In this document: positions 9,120-19,100 of the stretch, one piece after another
Position numbering within the stretch: the stretch's first letter is position 1
Layout: every line of letters begins with the position of its first letter
Assembly (NCBI RefSeq): GCF_009834345.1
Contig: NZ_CP035042.1
Span: 434,001 to 498,000 of the forward strand
Length of the DNA stretch: 64,000 nt
Reading direction: 5' to 3'
Source of the DNA: Billgrantia tianxiuensis
GTDB taxonomy: Bacteria > Pseudomonadota > Gammaproteobacteria > Pseudomonadales > Halomonadaceae
Notes under the pieces: model-generated
The model's database searches: none
The model's input: the letters and a program-made list of their open reading frames with translations, nothing else
Told to the model about the DNA's origin: nothing
Translations under genes and position numbers: made by a program

Positions 9120-10469
9120 ATGCCTGAACACACTCATAGTCCACCCACGATCCAAGCTTTAATACATGGCTTTATCCATGATCGATTCGCGACCAAGACG
9201 GAAAAACTCCCAGCAGACGATCCCAAGTATCTCGAACTCCAGCAGCAGTTCGATCCGCAAGCCTGGCTGGCCGATGCGGCCCGCCGTGTCGGCCAGCTTC
9301 AGGTAGTCACTCACTCCCTGAAGGCAATCCATCCGGATGCCAAGGGCACGAACCTCTACGTCGAGCCCGGCCAGCTAAGTCAAGGTGACCTGGTCGGCAG
9401 CCACTGCCTGCCTGCCGATTTTCAGGGCGACGTCGTTGGCAACGCGGCAGCGCTTGATGTCTACAAGTTCCTGAAACTGGAGTGGCAAGGGCGTACGCTG
9501 CTGGAGCGGGCACTCGATTTCGACGAAGCACTGATCGATGCCTTGAGCCAAGATCGCGAGGAAGCTGAAAGCTGGGTACGCGCCTTCGCTAGCATCACCG
9601 AGTCCAAGGGGACGCCTAGCTCCCATGTGATGGGTAAACAGCTCTACTGGCTGGTCGGCGATGATCCTTCCGATGATAAAAGCTACCGTCTGCTGGCACC
9701 GCTCTATGCCACTGCGCTTACTCACCGCTTCTATGCGCAGGTCAGTCCCAATACCTGGTTCTTTGGCGATCACAACAAGGCAGCACGTAAGGCGTTGAAG
9801 GACAAGGCACCGTTCGAGGACGGCTATACCAGTTACCCCAATCTGGCCGTCCAGAAGCTCGGTGGCACCAAGCCGCAGAATATCTCGCAGCTCAATAGCG
9901 AACGAGGTGGCCAGAACTATCTGCTGGCATCGCTACCGCCAAACTGGGCGTCACGCGAGGTGTATGCACCGATGCGAGACGCCTTCCGCGCATTCAAAAG
10001 GCGCCCGAACGTTTGGCGCATCATGGATGAGCTCAAGCGCTTTCTCGAAACCGATCCCGCCAAGAACATGCACACTCGTGACCTGCGTGACGACCTCACC
10101 GCCATGCTGATCGACGAGCTGATGCTGTTCACCTTCGACATTCACTCCTTGGCGCCTGGCTGGACGGCTGATGAGAAGTGCCAGCTTGCTTTGGAAGAGC
10201 AGTATTGGCTGGATCCAGGTCGAGCCGATGAGGATAGCGAGTTTGCCGAGGCGCGCCGACAATCGAACTGGAACGAATTCATCAGCTCACGTGCGGCCAA
10301 CTGGCTTAATCGTGAGCTGAGCTACAACAGCCCTCTCGGCTTCGGCGATGCGGAACACCACCATTGGAAACGCCAGTTTGAGGGCATCGTGACCGAGTTC
10401 CGACGTCAGCTCGACGATCTGCAAGAAGCGTTACGCGATGAAGATGATGACCAAGGAGACGCAGCATGA
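9120..10469 (+). CDS. csy1: Type I-F surveillance complex subunit Csy1 (Cas8f)
   Basis: 449 residues, the normal range for Cas8f, starting at the ATG at 9120 about 30 bases after cas2/3. Recognisable parts include the N-terminal helix region (IQALIHGFIHDRFATKTEKL), GTNLYVEPGQLSQGDLVGSHCL, KFLKLEWQGRTLLERAL, the KQLYWLVGDDP segment, and TSYPNLAVQKLGGTKPQNISQLNSERGG, which is characteristic of the family. Csy1 forms the large tail subunit with Csy2, binds the 5' handle of the crRNA and recognises the GG PAM. Its TGA overlaps the csy2 start (ATGA), so both are probably made in balance. Confidence 0.95.
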   Translation: MPEHTHSPPTIQALIHGFIHDRFATKTEKLPADDPKYLELQQQFDPQAWLADAARRVGQLQVVTHSLKAIHPDAKGTNLYVEPGQLSQGDLVGSHCLPADFQGDVVGNAAALDVYKFLKLEWQGRTLLERALDFDEALIDALSQDREEAESWVRAFASITESKGTPSSHVMGKQLYWLVGDDPSDDKSYRLLAPLYATALTHRFYAQVSPNTWFFGDHNKAARKALKDKAPFEDGYTSYPNLAVQKLGGTKPQNISQLNSERGGQNYLLASLPPNWASREVYAPMRDAFRAFKRRPNVWRIMDELKRFLETDPAKNMHTRDLRDDLTAMLIDELMLFTFDIHSLAPGWTADEKCQLALEEQYWLDPGRADEDSEFAEARRQSNWNEFISSRAANWLNRELSYNSPLGFGDAEHHHWKRQFEGIVTEFRRQLDDLQEALRDEDDDQGDAA

Positions 10470-11443
10470 TCCAGCATCTTCTTCTGCTTCCCCGGCTGCG
10501 CATCCAGAACGCCAATGCTATCTCCAGCCCAATGACCTGGGGCTTTCCTGCCATGAGCGCCTTCATGGGGCTGATGCAGGCGCTGGAGCGCAACCTGCCG
10601 GATGATATCAAGCTGGTCTTCAATGAAATCGGGGTGGTGTGTCATCGCCTCGACCCTCAAGTCACATCGGGAGGCTTCACTCGTGCCTTTCACCTCACCC
10701 GCAATCCTGTGGACAAGACTGGCAGCACGGCGGCCATCGTCGAGGAGGGCCGGGCTCATCTGGAAGTCACGCTACTGATTGGTCTCGAGGCAGACGGGGG
10801 GGACGACCTGAAAAGCGCCGAGCGCCGCCAAGAGATCGCTAAACGGCTTTATCAGCAAGTTCAGGGCATGCGCATTGCGGGTGGCAGTGTGATGCCGCCC
10901 CGTCCCGGTGAGCGGCGCTACCGGCCGGAGCTGACCAGCTTCGATGCCGATGAGGAAAAAGGAGCGCAGCAATGGCGTCGGCTCAAGCGCAAGCTGTTGC
11001 CGGGATTTGCACTGGTACTCCGGGAGGATCGGCTCACTGAGCATACCGCCACACTGAAAGCACATGACGAGAGTGCTACACCGCTGGACGCTTGGCTCGA
11101 CCTGTCACGGCTCAACCACGAGTGCCGGATCACCAAGGGCGAAGACGATAACGGCAAGGAGCAGGTCAGCTGGGAGGTTCGCCGCCCGTACCCCGGCTGG
11201 TTAGTGCCGATCCCCGTGGGCTACGGCGCCATTTCCGATCTGTTCGATCCGGGCACGGTGGCTAATGCCCGAGACCCTGAAGTGCCGTTCCAGTTCGTCG
11301 AAAGTCTCTACTCGATCGGCGAATGGGTAAGCCCTCACCGAATCAAGCATCCCGAAGCCTTGATGTGGTTCGTGGAGAACGATCTCGAACGTGGTCTCTA
11401 TCGCTTGAGCAACGCCTACACCGATACCTTGAACAACGACTGA
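10466..11443 (+). CDS. csy2: Type I-F surveillance complex subunit Csy2 (Cas5f)
   Basis: 325 residues, as usual for Cas5f. The N-terminus LLLPRLRIQNANAISSPMTWGFPAMSAFMG is the family hallmark, and GSVMPP and RLSNAYTDTL also fit. Csy2 pairs with Csy1 at the 5' end of the crRNA in the Cascade-like complex. It overlaps csy1 by four bases and is followed after 15 bases by csy3 with its own ribosome site (CAGGA). Confidence 0.95.
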   Translation: MIQHLLLLPRLRIQNANAISSPMTWGFPAMSAFMGLMQALERNLPDDIKLVFNEIGVVCHRLDPQVTSGGFTRAFHLTRNPVDKTGSTAAIVEEGRAHLEVTLLIGLEADGGDDLKSAERRQEIAKRLYQQVQGMRIAGGSVMPPRPGERRYRPELTSFDADEEKGAQQWRRLKRKLLPGFALVLREDRLTEHTATLKAHDESATPLDAWLDLSRLNHECRITKGEDDNGKEQVSWEVRRPYPGWLVPIPVGYGAISDLFDPGTVANARDPEVPFQFVESLYSIGEWVSPHRIKHPEALMWFVENDLERGLYRLSNAYTDTLNND

Positions 11444-11458
11444 CGCAGGAAATCTCAC

Positions 11459-12493
11459 ATGGCCAAGAACGACACACTCAAAACCGCTTCCGTCCTCGCC
11501 TTCGAGCGCAAGCTCGATCCGTCCGATGCACTGTTCAGTGCTGGCAGCTGGAAAGACCGCACTCAGCATGCGAAGTGGAGCGGCATCCCCGTACGCGAGA
11601 AATCAGTTCGTGGCACCATTTCCAACCGGCTGAAGGCCAAGGATCAAGATCCGGCCAAGCTGGATGCCGCCATTGAAAACCCTAATTTGCAGACTGTCGA
11701 CGTCGCAGCGCTGCCGCACGATGCCGATACCTTGGCCGTGCATTTCACGCTGCGCGTGCTGGCCGGAGCTGGTACGCCTTCCGCCTGCAACAACGCTGAA
11801 TACCAGAAGAAACTGGCACAGACGGTAACGGGTTATGTCAACGAGCATGGCTTTGGAGAGCTTGCTCACCGCTATGCCTGCAATCTCGCCAATGGCCGGT
11901 TCTTGTGGCGCAATCGTGTCGGTGCCGAAGAAATTGAAGTCATCGTTAGCCAGATGAAAGATGGCCAAGCGGAGAAGCAGTGGACCTTCGATGCGCTCGA
12001 TCACTCTCTGCGAAGCTTTGAAGGCAGCAAAAAGACTCGGGAGCTAGGCGAACTCATTAATGAGGCGCTGTCCGGTGAGCGTTATCTGCTATTGGATGTG
12101 GTGGCCTTTGCCCGGGTTGGAGCAGGACAGGAAGTCTTCCCCTCTCAAGAGCTGATTCTGGATCGCAGCCGGGGAGACAAGAGCAAGACGCTCTACAGCA
12201 TTGGAGACGACAAAACTGCCGCCATCCACTCCCAGAAATTGGGCAACGCCCTGCGCACCATCGACACTTGGTATCCGGCGCCGGAAGATGGCAGTGACCT
12301 TGGCCCAATCGCCGTGGAGCCCTACGGCTCGGTGACCACTCAGGGAAGTGCCTACCGTCAGCCGAAGCAGAAAATGGACTTCTACAACCTGCTCGATAAC
12401 TGGTTGCTCAAGGACCAAGTGCCACCCGCCGAACAGCAGCACTTCGTTATGGCAACCCTTATCCGTGGCGGCGTATTCGGCGATGCGGGGTAA
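11459..12493 (+). CDS. csy3: Type I-F surveillance complex backbone subunit Csy3 (Cas7f)
   Basis: 344 residues, the usual length for Cas7f. Typical sequence begins [23 protein letters not shown] and includes [45 protein letters not shown] and the C-terminal [16 protein letters not shown]. Six copies line the spacer part of the crRNA in characterised I-F complexes. The gene is three bases upstream of csy4 and belongs to the same transcript. Confidence 0.95.
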   Translation: MAKNDTLKTASVLAFERKLDPSDALFSAGSWKDRTQHAKWSGIPVREKSVRGTISNRLKAKDQDPAKLDAAIENPNLQTVDVAALPHDADTLAVHFTLRVLAGAGTPSACNNAEYQKKLAQTVTGYVNEHGFGELAHRYACNLANGRFLWRNRVGAEEIEVIVSQMKDGQAEKQWTFDALDHSLRSFEGSKKTRELGELINEALSGERYLLLDVVAFARVGAGQEVFPSQELILDRSRGDKSKTLYSIGDDKTAAIHSQKLGNALRTIDTWYPAPEDGSDLGPIAVEPYGSVTTQGSAYRQPKQKMDFYNLLDNWLLKDQVPPAEQQHFVMATLIRGGVFGDAG

Positions 12494-12496
12494 GCC

Positions 12497-13066
12497 ATGG
12501 ATCACTATATCGATATCCGCTTGCGGCCCGATCCGGACTTTCCAGCTGCGATGCTGATGGGGGCGCTATACAGCAAGTTGCATCGTGCCCTTTTCGATCT
12601 AGAGGCCAATGACATCGGCGTCAGCTTTCCGGATTACAAACTCGGCGTGCGTGCCCGTACGCCGGGAGACCGGCTGCGATTGCATGCTGAGCAGTCGCGA
12701 TTAGAGCAACTGATGGTGATCTCGTGGCTCACTGGCATGCGTGATCACATCACGCTGGCATCTATTCAAGCTGTGCCTGCCGATGCAAAGCACCGGGTCG
12801 TGCGGCGCCGACAGTTCAACACCGGAGGCCCCAGCCGAGCCAGGCGGTATGCACAACGTCACGGCATCGAATTTCAAGAGGCGCAGCGCTTGATGGAGGC
12901 ACCTGCCGCCCGGCAGATCGCCCTGCCTTTCGTGCAGGTCAGCAGCCGCTCAAGTGGTCAGCGGTTTGCGCTATTCATCGAGCATGGCCAGCCGCAGTCT
13001 CAGCCTGTCGCAGGCAGCTTTAATCATTACGGACTGAGCAGCGAGGCTACGGTGCCCTGGTTTTGA
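12497..13066 (+). CDS. cas6f: CRISPR pre-crRNA endoribonuclease Csy4 (Cas6f)
   Basis: 189 residues, typical of Csy4. The catalytic histidine is at position 29 (KLHRAL), exactly as known for the P. aeruginosa enzyme; a Ser-rich segment VQVSSRSSGQRF (about 147-157) and the conserved C-terminal GSFNHYGLSSEATVPWF are present. The Arg-rich helix that reads the repeat hairpin is visible (RVVRRRQFNTGG then SRARRYAQRHG, residues 100-123). By ungapped comparison from memory, the position that is Gln104 in P. aeruginosa is Arg105 here, which may matter because the repeat hairpin of this locus is altered. It cuts each repeat and stays bound to the crRNA 3' hairpin. Confidence 0.95.
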   Translation: MDHYIDIRLRPDPDFPAAMLMGALYSKLHRALFDLEANDIGVSFPDYKLGVRARTPGDRLRLHAEQSRLEQLMVISWLTGMRDHITLASIQAVPADAKHRVVRRRQFNTGGPSRARRYAQRHGIEFQEAQRLMEAPAARQIALPFVQVSSRSSGQRFALFIEHGQPQSQPVAGSFNHYGLSSEATVPWF

Positions 13067-13114
13067 CCCTTTTCTAGAGAGGATTCTTAGTTCCAGGAAA
13101 ATCAGTTTGTTAGA

Positions 13115-13140
13115 AGCGCCTCTCTGAAAAGGGAGGCGTT
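13115..13140 (+). terminator. Hairpin between csy4 and the CRISPR leader, possible terminator
   Basis: CGCCTCTC (13117-13124) pairs with GGGAGGCG (13131-13138) around the loop TGAAAA; two further weak pairs extend the stem. It is followed by GCTCTTT rather than a strong T run, so termination of the cas mRNA would be partial. It may separate cas transcription from array transcription. Confidence 0.45.
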
Positions 13141-13166
13141 GCTCTTTGGAAGCATTGCTCTTTAAC

Positions 13167-13179
13167 AATCAATCGCTTA
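13167..13179 (+). promoter_or_regulatory. IHF-binding site in the CRISPR leader
   Basis: AATCAATCGCTTA is a perfect match to the IHF consensus WATCAANNNNTTR. It ends 17 bases before the first repeat. IHF bends leader DNA to guide Cas1-Cas2 integration in type I-E and I-F systems, so the position makes functional sense. Confidence 0.75.
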
Positions 13180-13195
13180 ACTTGAAACTGTTCTA

Positions 13196-16100
13196 GTGAG
13201 CTGCCGCACACGCAGCTCAGAAAGAGATCATCCCGGGCGGGCGCGTCTACCTGCAGTGAGCTGCCGCACACGCAGCTCAGAAATGCTGTGGCGTGAGCTG
13301 CAGCGCGACGACGACGTGAGCTGCCGCACACGCAGCTCAGAAATTGCGGCGGATGATCAGAGAGGGGGCATCGGTGTGAGCTGCCGCACACGCAGCTCAG
13401 AAATGCTCGGCCTCTCGGCCAAAGCACAGCGTCTGGTGAGCTGCCGCACACGCAGCTCAGAAATCGAGCATTTCCGTTTGCTGCTTGCCTGACATGTGAG
13501 CTGCCGCACACGCAGCTCAGAAATTAAGTAAGGATGCTCCCTGGCCACGGATGGCGTGAGCTGCCGCACACGCAGCTCAGAAAGGCATCTCGAGGCCAAT
13601 GGCTACCACGTCGGAGTGAGCTGCCGCACACGCAGCTCAGAAAATCTGCCTCTCCTCGTCTTGCCGTCTTGCCAGGTGAGCTGCCGCACACGCAGCTCAG
13701 AAATGCACCTGGTGTACGTGCTGAGCGAGGGCGAGGTGAGCTGCCGCACACGCAGCTCAGAAAAGCCACTCGGCATCCTGCTGCACGCGCTCGATGTGAG
13801 CTGCCGCACACGCAGCTCAGAAAGTTTTCGGCCTCGAGCTGGGCCAGCTCCTGCAGTGAGCTGCCGCACACGCAGCTCAGAAAATCAGCCCGAACTTGCC
13901 GCCGATGCGGATCAGGTGAGCTGCCGCACACGCAGCTCAGAAATGACGATCAATGCGGCTGCCGATGCTCAGATGGTGAGCTGCCGCACACGCAGCTCAG
14001 AAATCGCCGAGCAGGTAGTGCTCACGCTTGCTCAAGTGAGCTGCCGCACACGCAGCTCAGAAATTGACTCGACCTTGCGGTCAAGAGAGCGAACAGTGAG
14101 CTGCCGCACACGCAGCTCAGAAATATGGAACATCGCTAGGTCACATTGACGGCATGTGAGCTGCCGCACACGCAGCTCAGAAAAAGTTCTGAAAGCAACG
14201 AACGCTGGCGGCACTGTGAGCTGCCGCACACGCAGCTCAGAAATGTACTGGCAGGGGTGGCGAGTGGCACGTATTGTGAGCTGCCGCACACGCAGCTCAG
14301 AAAGTATTTCTTCGGATCGAAGTTCTTGGCCATCTGTGAGCTGCCGCACACGCAGCTCAGAAATCCCACTTCTGCCGCTTGATCATCGCCGCCCAGTGAG
14401 CTGCCGCACACGCAGCTCAGAAATCGAACGAGGCCACCGCATCCGAGGTCGCCGTGTGAGCTGCCGCACACGCAGCTCAGAAAACAGGCCACCAGCCACT
14501 CTAAACTGTCGCAGCGTGAGCTGCCGCACACGCAGCTCAGAAACATGTTGGCGATCCGATACGGGGCGTTCTCGAGTGAGCTGCCGCACACGCAGCTCAG
14601 AAAGTCAGGTGCAGGCGGTCGGACTCGATGCCGGCGTGAGCTGCCGCACACGCAGCTCAGAAATCGAGCAGGTGCAGAACATCGAGGCCGGGGCGGTGAG
14701 CTGCCGCACACGCAGCTCAGAAATCGTAGTATCCGGCGGCCTCACGCGTGACCACGTGAGCTGCCGCACACGCAGCTCAGAAATGGGGGCATCAAGGCGG
14801 TCGCTGCCACCTATGGTGAGCTGCCGCACACGCAGCTCAGAAAAGATCTCCTCGGCCGCGGCGCTCCGCGAGAAGGTGAGCTGCCGCACACGCAGCTCAG
14901 AAAGTCCTGCGTGAGATGCGTGCCCAGGGTACCGCGTGAGCTGCCGCACACGCAGCTCAGAAATAACCCGACACTAATCAAGCGATTGGTACAACGTGAG
15001 CTGCCGCACACGCAGCTCAGAAAGGCCAGCACCACCGCTTGGCTTTCGTCAGTGAGTGAGCTGCCGCACACGCAGCTCAGAAATTTACTCGCAATGTAAT
15101 CGATGGACTTAGGCTGTGAGCTGCCGCACACGCAGCTCAGAAAATTCGGCATGACTTTTCCAACGTGACGCATCAGTGAGCTGCCGCACACGCAGCTCAG
15201 AAAAACTCGCCGTTACTGTCGCGAAGCTCTGCCACGTGAGCTGCCGCACACGCAGCTCAGAAATGGTGGACGCGGCCCGCAAGCGGCACTACCGCGTGAG
15301 CTGCCGCACACGCAGCTCAGAAATTTGCGATGCGCTCGAGCATGTCAGCCATGCCGTGAGCTGCCGCACACGCAGCTCAGAAATGCGCCAGCTTGGCCCG
15401 CGCGATCTCGGGCTGGTGAGCTGCCGCACACGCAGCTCAGAAACTGTAATGGCATCAGGTGCGGCGCTGCCAGGCGTGAGCTGCCGCACACGCAGCTCAG
15501 AAATATAAGGCCCGCCAGGCCGCCGCCGCGCACGAGTGAGCTGCCGCACACGCAGCTCAGAAATCGGAGAGGCCGCTGAGCGGCGTGAAGGTGAGGTGAG
15601 CTGCCGCACACGCAGCTCAGAAATGGCCAGGCGCTCGGGGTCAATCGTCGGTGCCGTGAGCTGCCGCACACGCAGCTCAGAAATTCCCGCCTCGCCATGA
15701 CTGCTTGAGGATCGTGTGAGCTGCCGCACACGCAGCTCAGAAAACAAGTACCCCAAGCACATGGAGTGGCTGGCCGTGAGCTGCCGCACACGCAGCTCAG
15801 AAACCGGTCCCAGCGGGTCGAACTGCTGTCCCTGCGTGAGCTGCCGCACACGCAGCTCAGAAATGATGGGATCGGACACGCCGGCCGCAACGCGGGTGAG
15901 CTGCCGCACACGCAGCTCAGAAAATTGACTATGTGGAGAGCATGGGCGGAGGCTCGTGAGCTGCCGCACACGCAGCTCAGAAAAGGGTCTTCACCTGTTC
16001 GGCCAGAGCGTCGAAGTGAGCTGCCGCACACGCAGCTCAGAAAGTTACGCGAACGCCAGTGCATTCTTCACGCCGGTGAGCTGCCGCACACGCAGCTCAG

Positions 16101-19100
16101 AAACGGTTCATGTCAAGAATCAGCGCCTCGATCCGGTGAGCTGCCGCACACGCAGCTCAGAAATTCACGGCAGTCAGCGCAGACGTACTCGTCGTGTGAG
16201 CTGCCGCACACGCAGCTCAGAAATTGGGCATTCGTGCCGAGGCGAACATCACCCTGTGAGCTGCCGCACACGCAGCTCAGAAATGCTTGTGCATGACCTC
16301 GGGGCACCAGGGGTTGTGAGCTGCCGCACACGCAGCTCAGAAATGCTAAAACATGCGCGACTCATCGAGCAGTCAGTGAGCTGCCGCACACGCAGCTCAG
16401 AAAATGGAGAAAACCGGATCGACTGCCATCGCAAGGTGAGCTGCCGCACACGCAGCTCAGAAAACTTCGCCATGCTCCTCATGCAAGACAATGCAGTGAG
16501 CTGCCGCACACGCAGCTCAGAAATCAAGCGCCATGGCCTGGGCCGTATCGAGGGCGTGAGCTGCCGCACACGCAGCTCAGAAATCGTCGCCATCTCGATC
16601 AGCAAGGGCTTTATCGTGAGCTGCCGCACACGCAGCTCAGAAAATCGAGCAGAACAAGCTGCAACGGAAGTGGTGGTGAGCTGCCGCACACGCAGCTCAG
16701 AAAAGTGGTAGGCGGCTGATGCGGTCCATCTTCTCGTGAGCTGCCGCACACGCAGCTCAGAAATGTCTTACTAAATGAGATAGGGGCTGAGAAAAGTGAG
16801 CTGCCGCACACGCAGCTCAGAAATGCCTTCGTGTTCTTGGGCGCATCTGGCCCTAGTGAGCTGCCGCACACGCAGCTCAGAAAACCCGACCTTGTGGACG
16901 CAGCGGTACAGCAGTGTGAGCTGCCGCACACGCAGCTCAGAAATCGCCCTGCTGAGTGCAGAACCATACCTGCATGTGAGCTGCCGCACACGCAGCTCAG
17001 AAAAGTTCTGCCAAGTCACGTGCGCATGACGCACGGTGAGCTGCCGCACACGCAGCTCAGAAAGCGACCCGAACCGACCCGTCGAGCATGCCAGCGTGAG
17101 CTGCCGCACACGCAGCTCAGAAATGGTGGAGCGCCAGCGACGAGCTGAAGCGGGAGTGAGCTGCCGCACACGCAGCTCAGAAAACGCTCGGCGATGGAGG
17201 CGATCTGATGCAATCGTGAGCTGCCGCACACGCAGCTCAGAAAAACGTGGGACGGTATGTCGTCAACCGCTATGAGTGAGCTGCCGCACACGCAGCTCAG
17301 AAAATCTTGACGCCTGCCGTCCAGTCGCCGCCGCCGTGAGCTGCCGCACACGCAGCTCAGAAAGCCACCCGCTGGCCGAGGAGCTGGTGCTCGAGGTGAG
17401 CTGCCGCACACGCAGCTCAGAAACTGGGAAAGGTCGGCTATCAGGCGCTCAAGCAGTGAGCTGCCGCACACGCAGCTCAGAAATGGCCGATGCGAGCTTC
17501 AGCGAGAAGCTGGACGTGAGCTGCCGCACACGCAGCTCAGAAAATTGCCACCTGAGCCAGAGTAAGTTCCTCCACGTGAGCTGCCGCACACGCAGCTCAG
17601 AAAACGCGGGCGGGCATGGCCACACGCAGCTCCTTGTGAGCTGCCGCACACGCAGCTCAGAAAAAAGCCCGAGGCGAATCATGAACCCCTTCGCCGTGAG
17701 CTGCCGCACACGCAGCTCAGAAAACGTATTGCCTGGCGAACTTATGCCGTTAGGCGTGAGCTGCCGCACACGCAGCTCAGAAACGGAAGAGCTGACCGAC
17801 GCCCCCGATAGCCTTGTGAGCTGCCGCACACGCAGCTCAGAAAAGATGATCGAGTCGGCGCTTGCGCATCATGAGGTGAGCTGCCGCACACGCAGCTCAG
17901 AAATCGGTAATCATGGCGCGCACCTTGGTTCCGTCGTGAGCTGCCGCACACGCAGCTCAGAAAAGCGGCGAAGCTGCCAGCCTGTTACCGGAGCGGTGAG
18001 CTGCCGCACACGCAGCTCAGAAAGTCATCTGGATGACGATCGGGCGCAGCGTGGCGTGAGCTGCCGCACACGCAGCTCAGAAAATAAACGCCAACAATGG
18101 CCTCACTGGCGGCGGGTGAGCTGCCGCACACGCAGCTCAGAAAAGAGAGGCCGCTCGTAGGTTGGAAGAGTTGACGTGAGCTGCCGCACACGCAGCTCAG
18201 AAATTATCGATCGAGGCACTTACATCGTCGATGAGGTGAGCTGCCGCACACGCAGCTCAGAAATACCGATGAAGGCGGTTACGGTTACACGCGGCGTGAG
18301 CTGCCGCACACGCAGCTCAGAAATGTCGTTCTAAATCCTGGTCTTCCGTGCTGACGTGAGCTGCCGCACACGCAGCTCAGAAATTGAGAAACTGCGCCGT
18401 ACTGCCGTCCGGGAGGTGAGCTGCCGCACACGCAGCTCAGAAACTGGAGCGGCGTGCCGAGGACCTGCGCTACGTGTGAGCTGCCGCACACGCAGCTCAG
18501 AAAATCAGCCGCATGAGCAGCTGCCGGCGCTCCTCGTGAGCTGCCGCACACGCAGCTCAGAAATGGATGGGCCAGCGGCGTGCCAGCCTCTTCCAGTGAG
18601 CTGCCGCACACGCAGCTCAGAAAGCCGAGGACGAGGTGCTGTTCTACGCCGAGGAGTGAGCTGCCGCACACGCAGCTCAGAAAACGCAAATTCGAGGAGG
18701 TGATGGTGGAATACCGTGAGCTGCCGCACACGCAGCTCAGAAAATTGCCGAGTTCGCCCAAGGCGAGCCGGTCAGGTGAGCTGCCGCACACGCAGCTCAG
18801 AAAACATGCGGCAACGCCATTAGCCGTATCGCCTCGTGAGCTGCCGCACACGCAGCTCAGAAAGGGACCACGCGGCGGCAACCGCGCCCGGATCTGTGAG
18901 CTGCCGCACACGCAGCTCAGAAAATGGCGACAGCTTGAGCCAGGTATTCGCCGACGTGAGCTGCCGCACACGCAGCTCAGAAATGGAATGCATTGGCGAA
19001 GAGCAACTGGCGTTAGTGAGCTGCCGCACACGCAGCTCAGAAACTGGGAATAAGCCCGGCCCGTAGGCCGGGAAGGTGAGCTGCCGCACACGCAGCTCAG

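Larger units (their letters stand above)
13067..13195 (+). promoter_or_regulatory. CRISPR leader
   Basis: The 129 bases between csy4 and the first repeat. The half next to the array is AT-rich and carries a perfect IHF consensus (13167-13179); the other half carries a strong hairpin (13115-13140). That this is the leader end is confirmed by the array itself: the repeats here are all identical, while degenerate repeats lie at the far end. It should hold the array promoter and the integration signal for new spacers. Confidence 0.8.
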
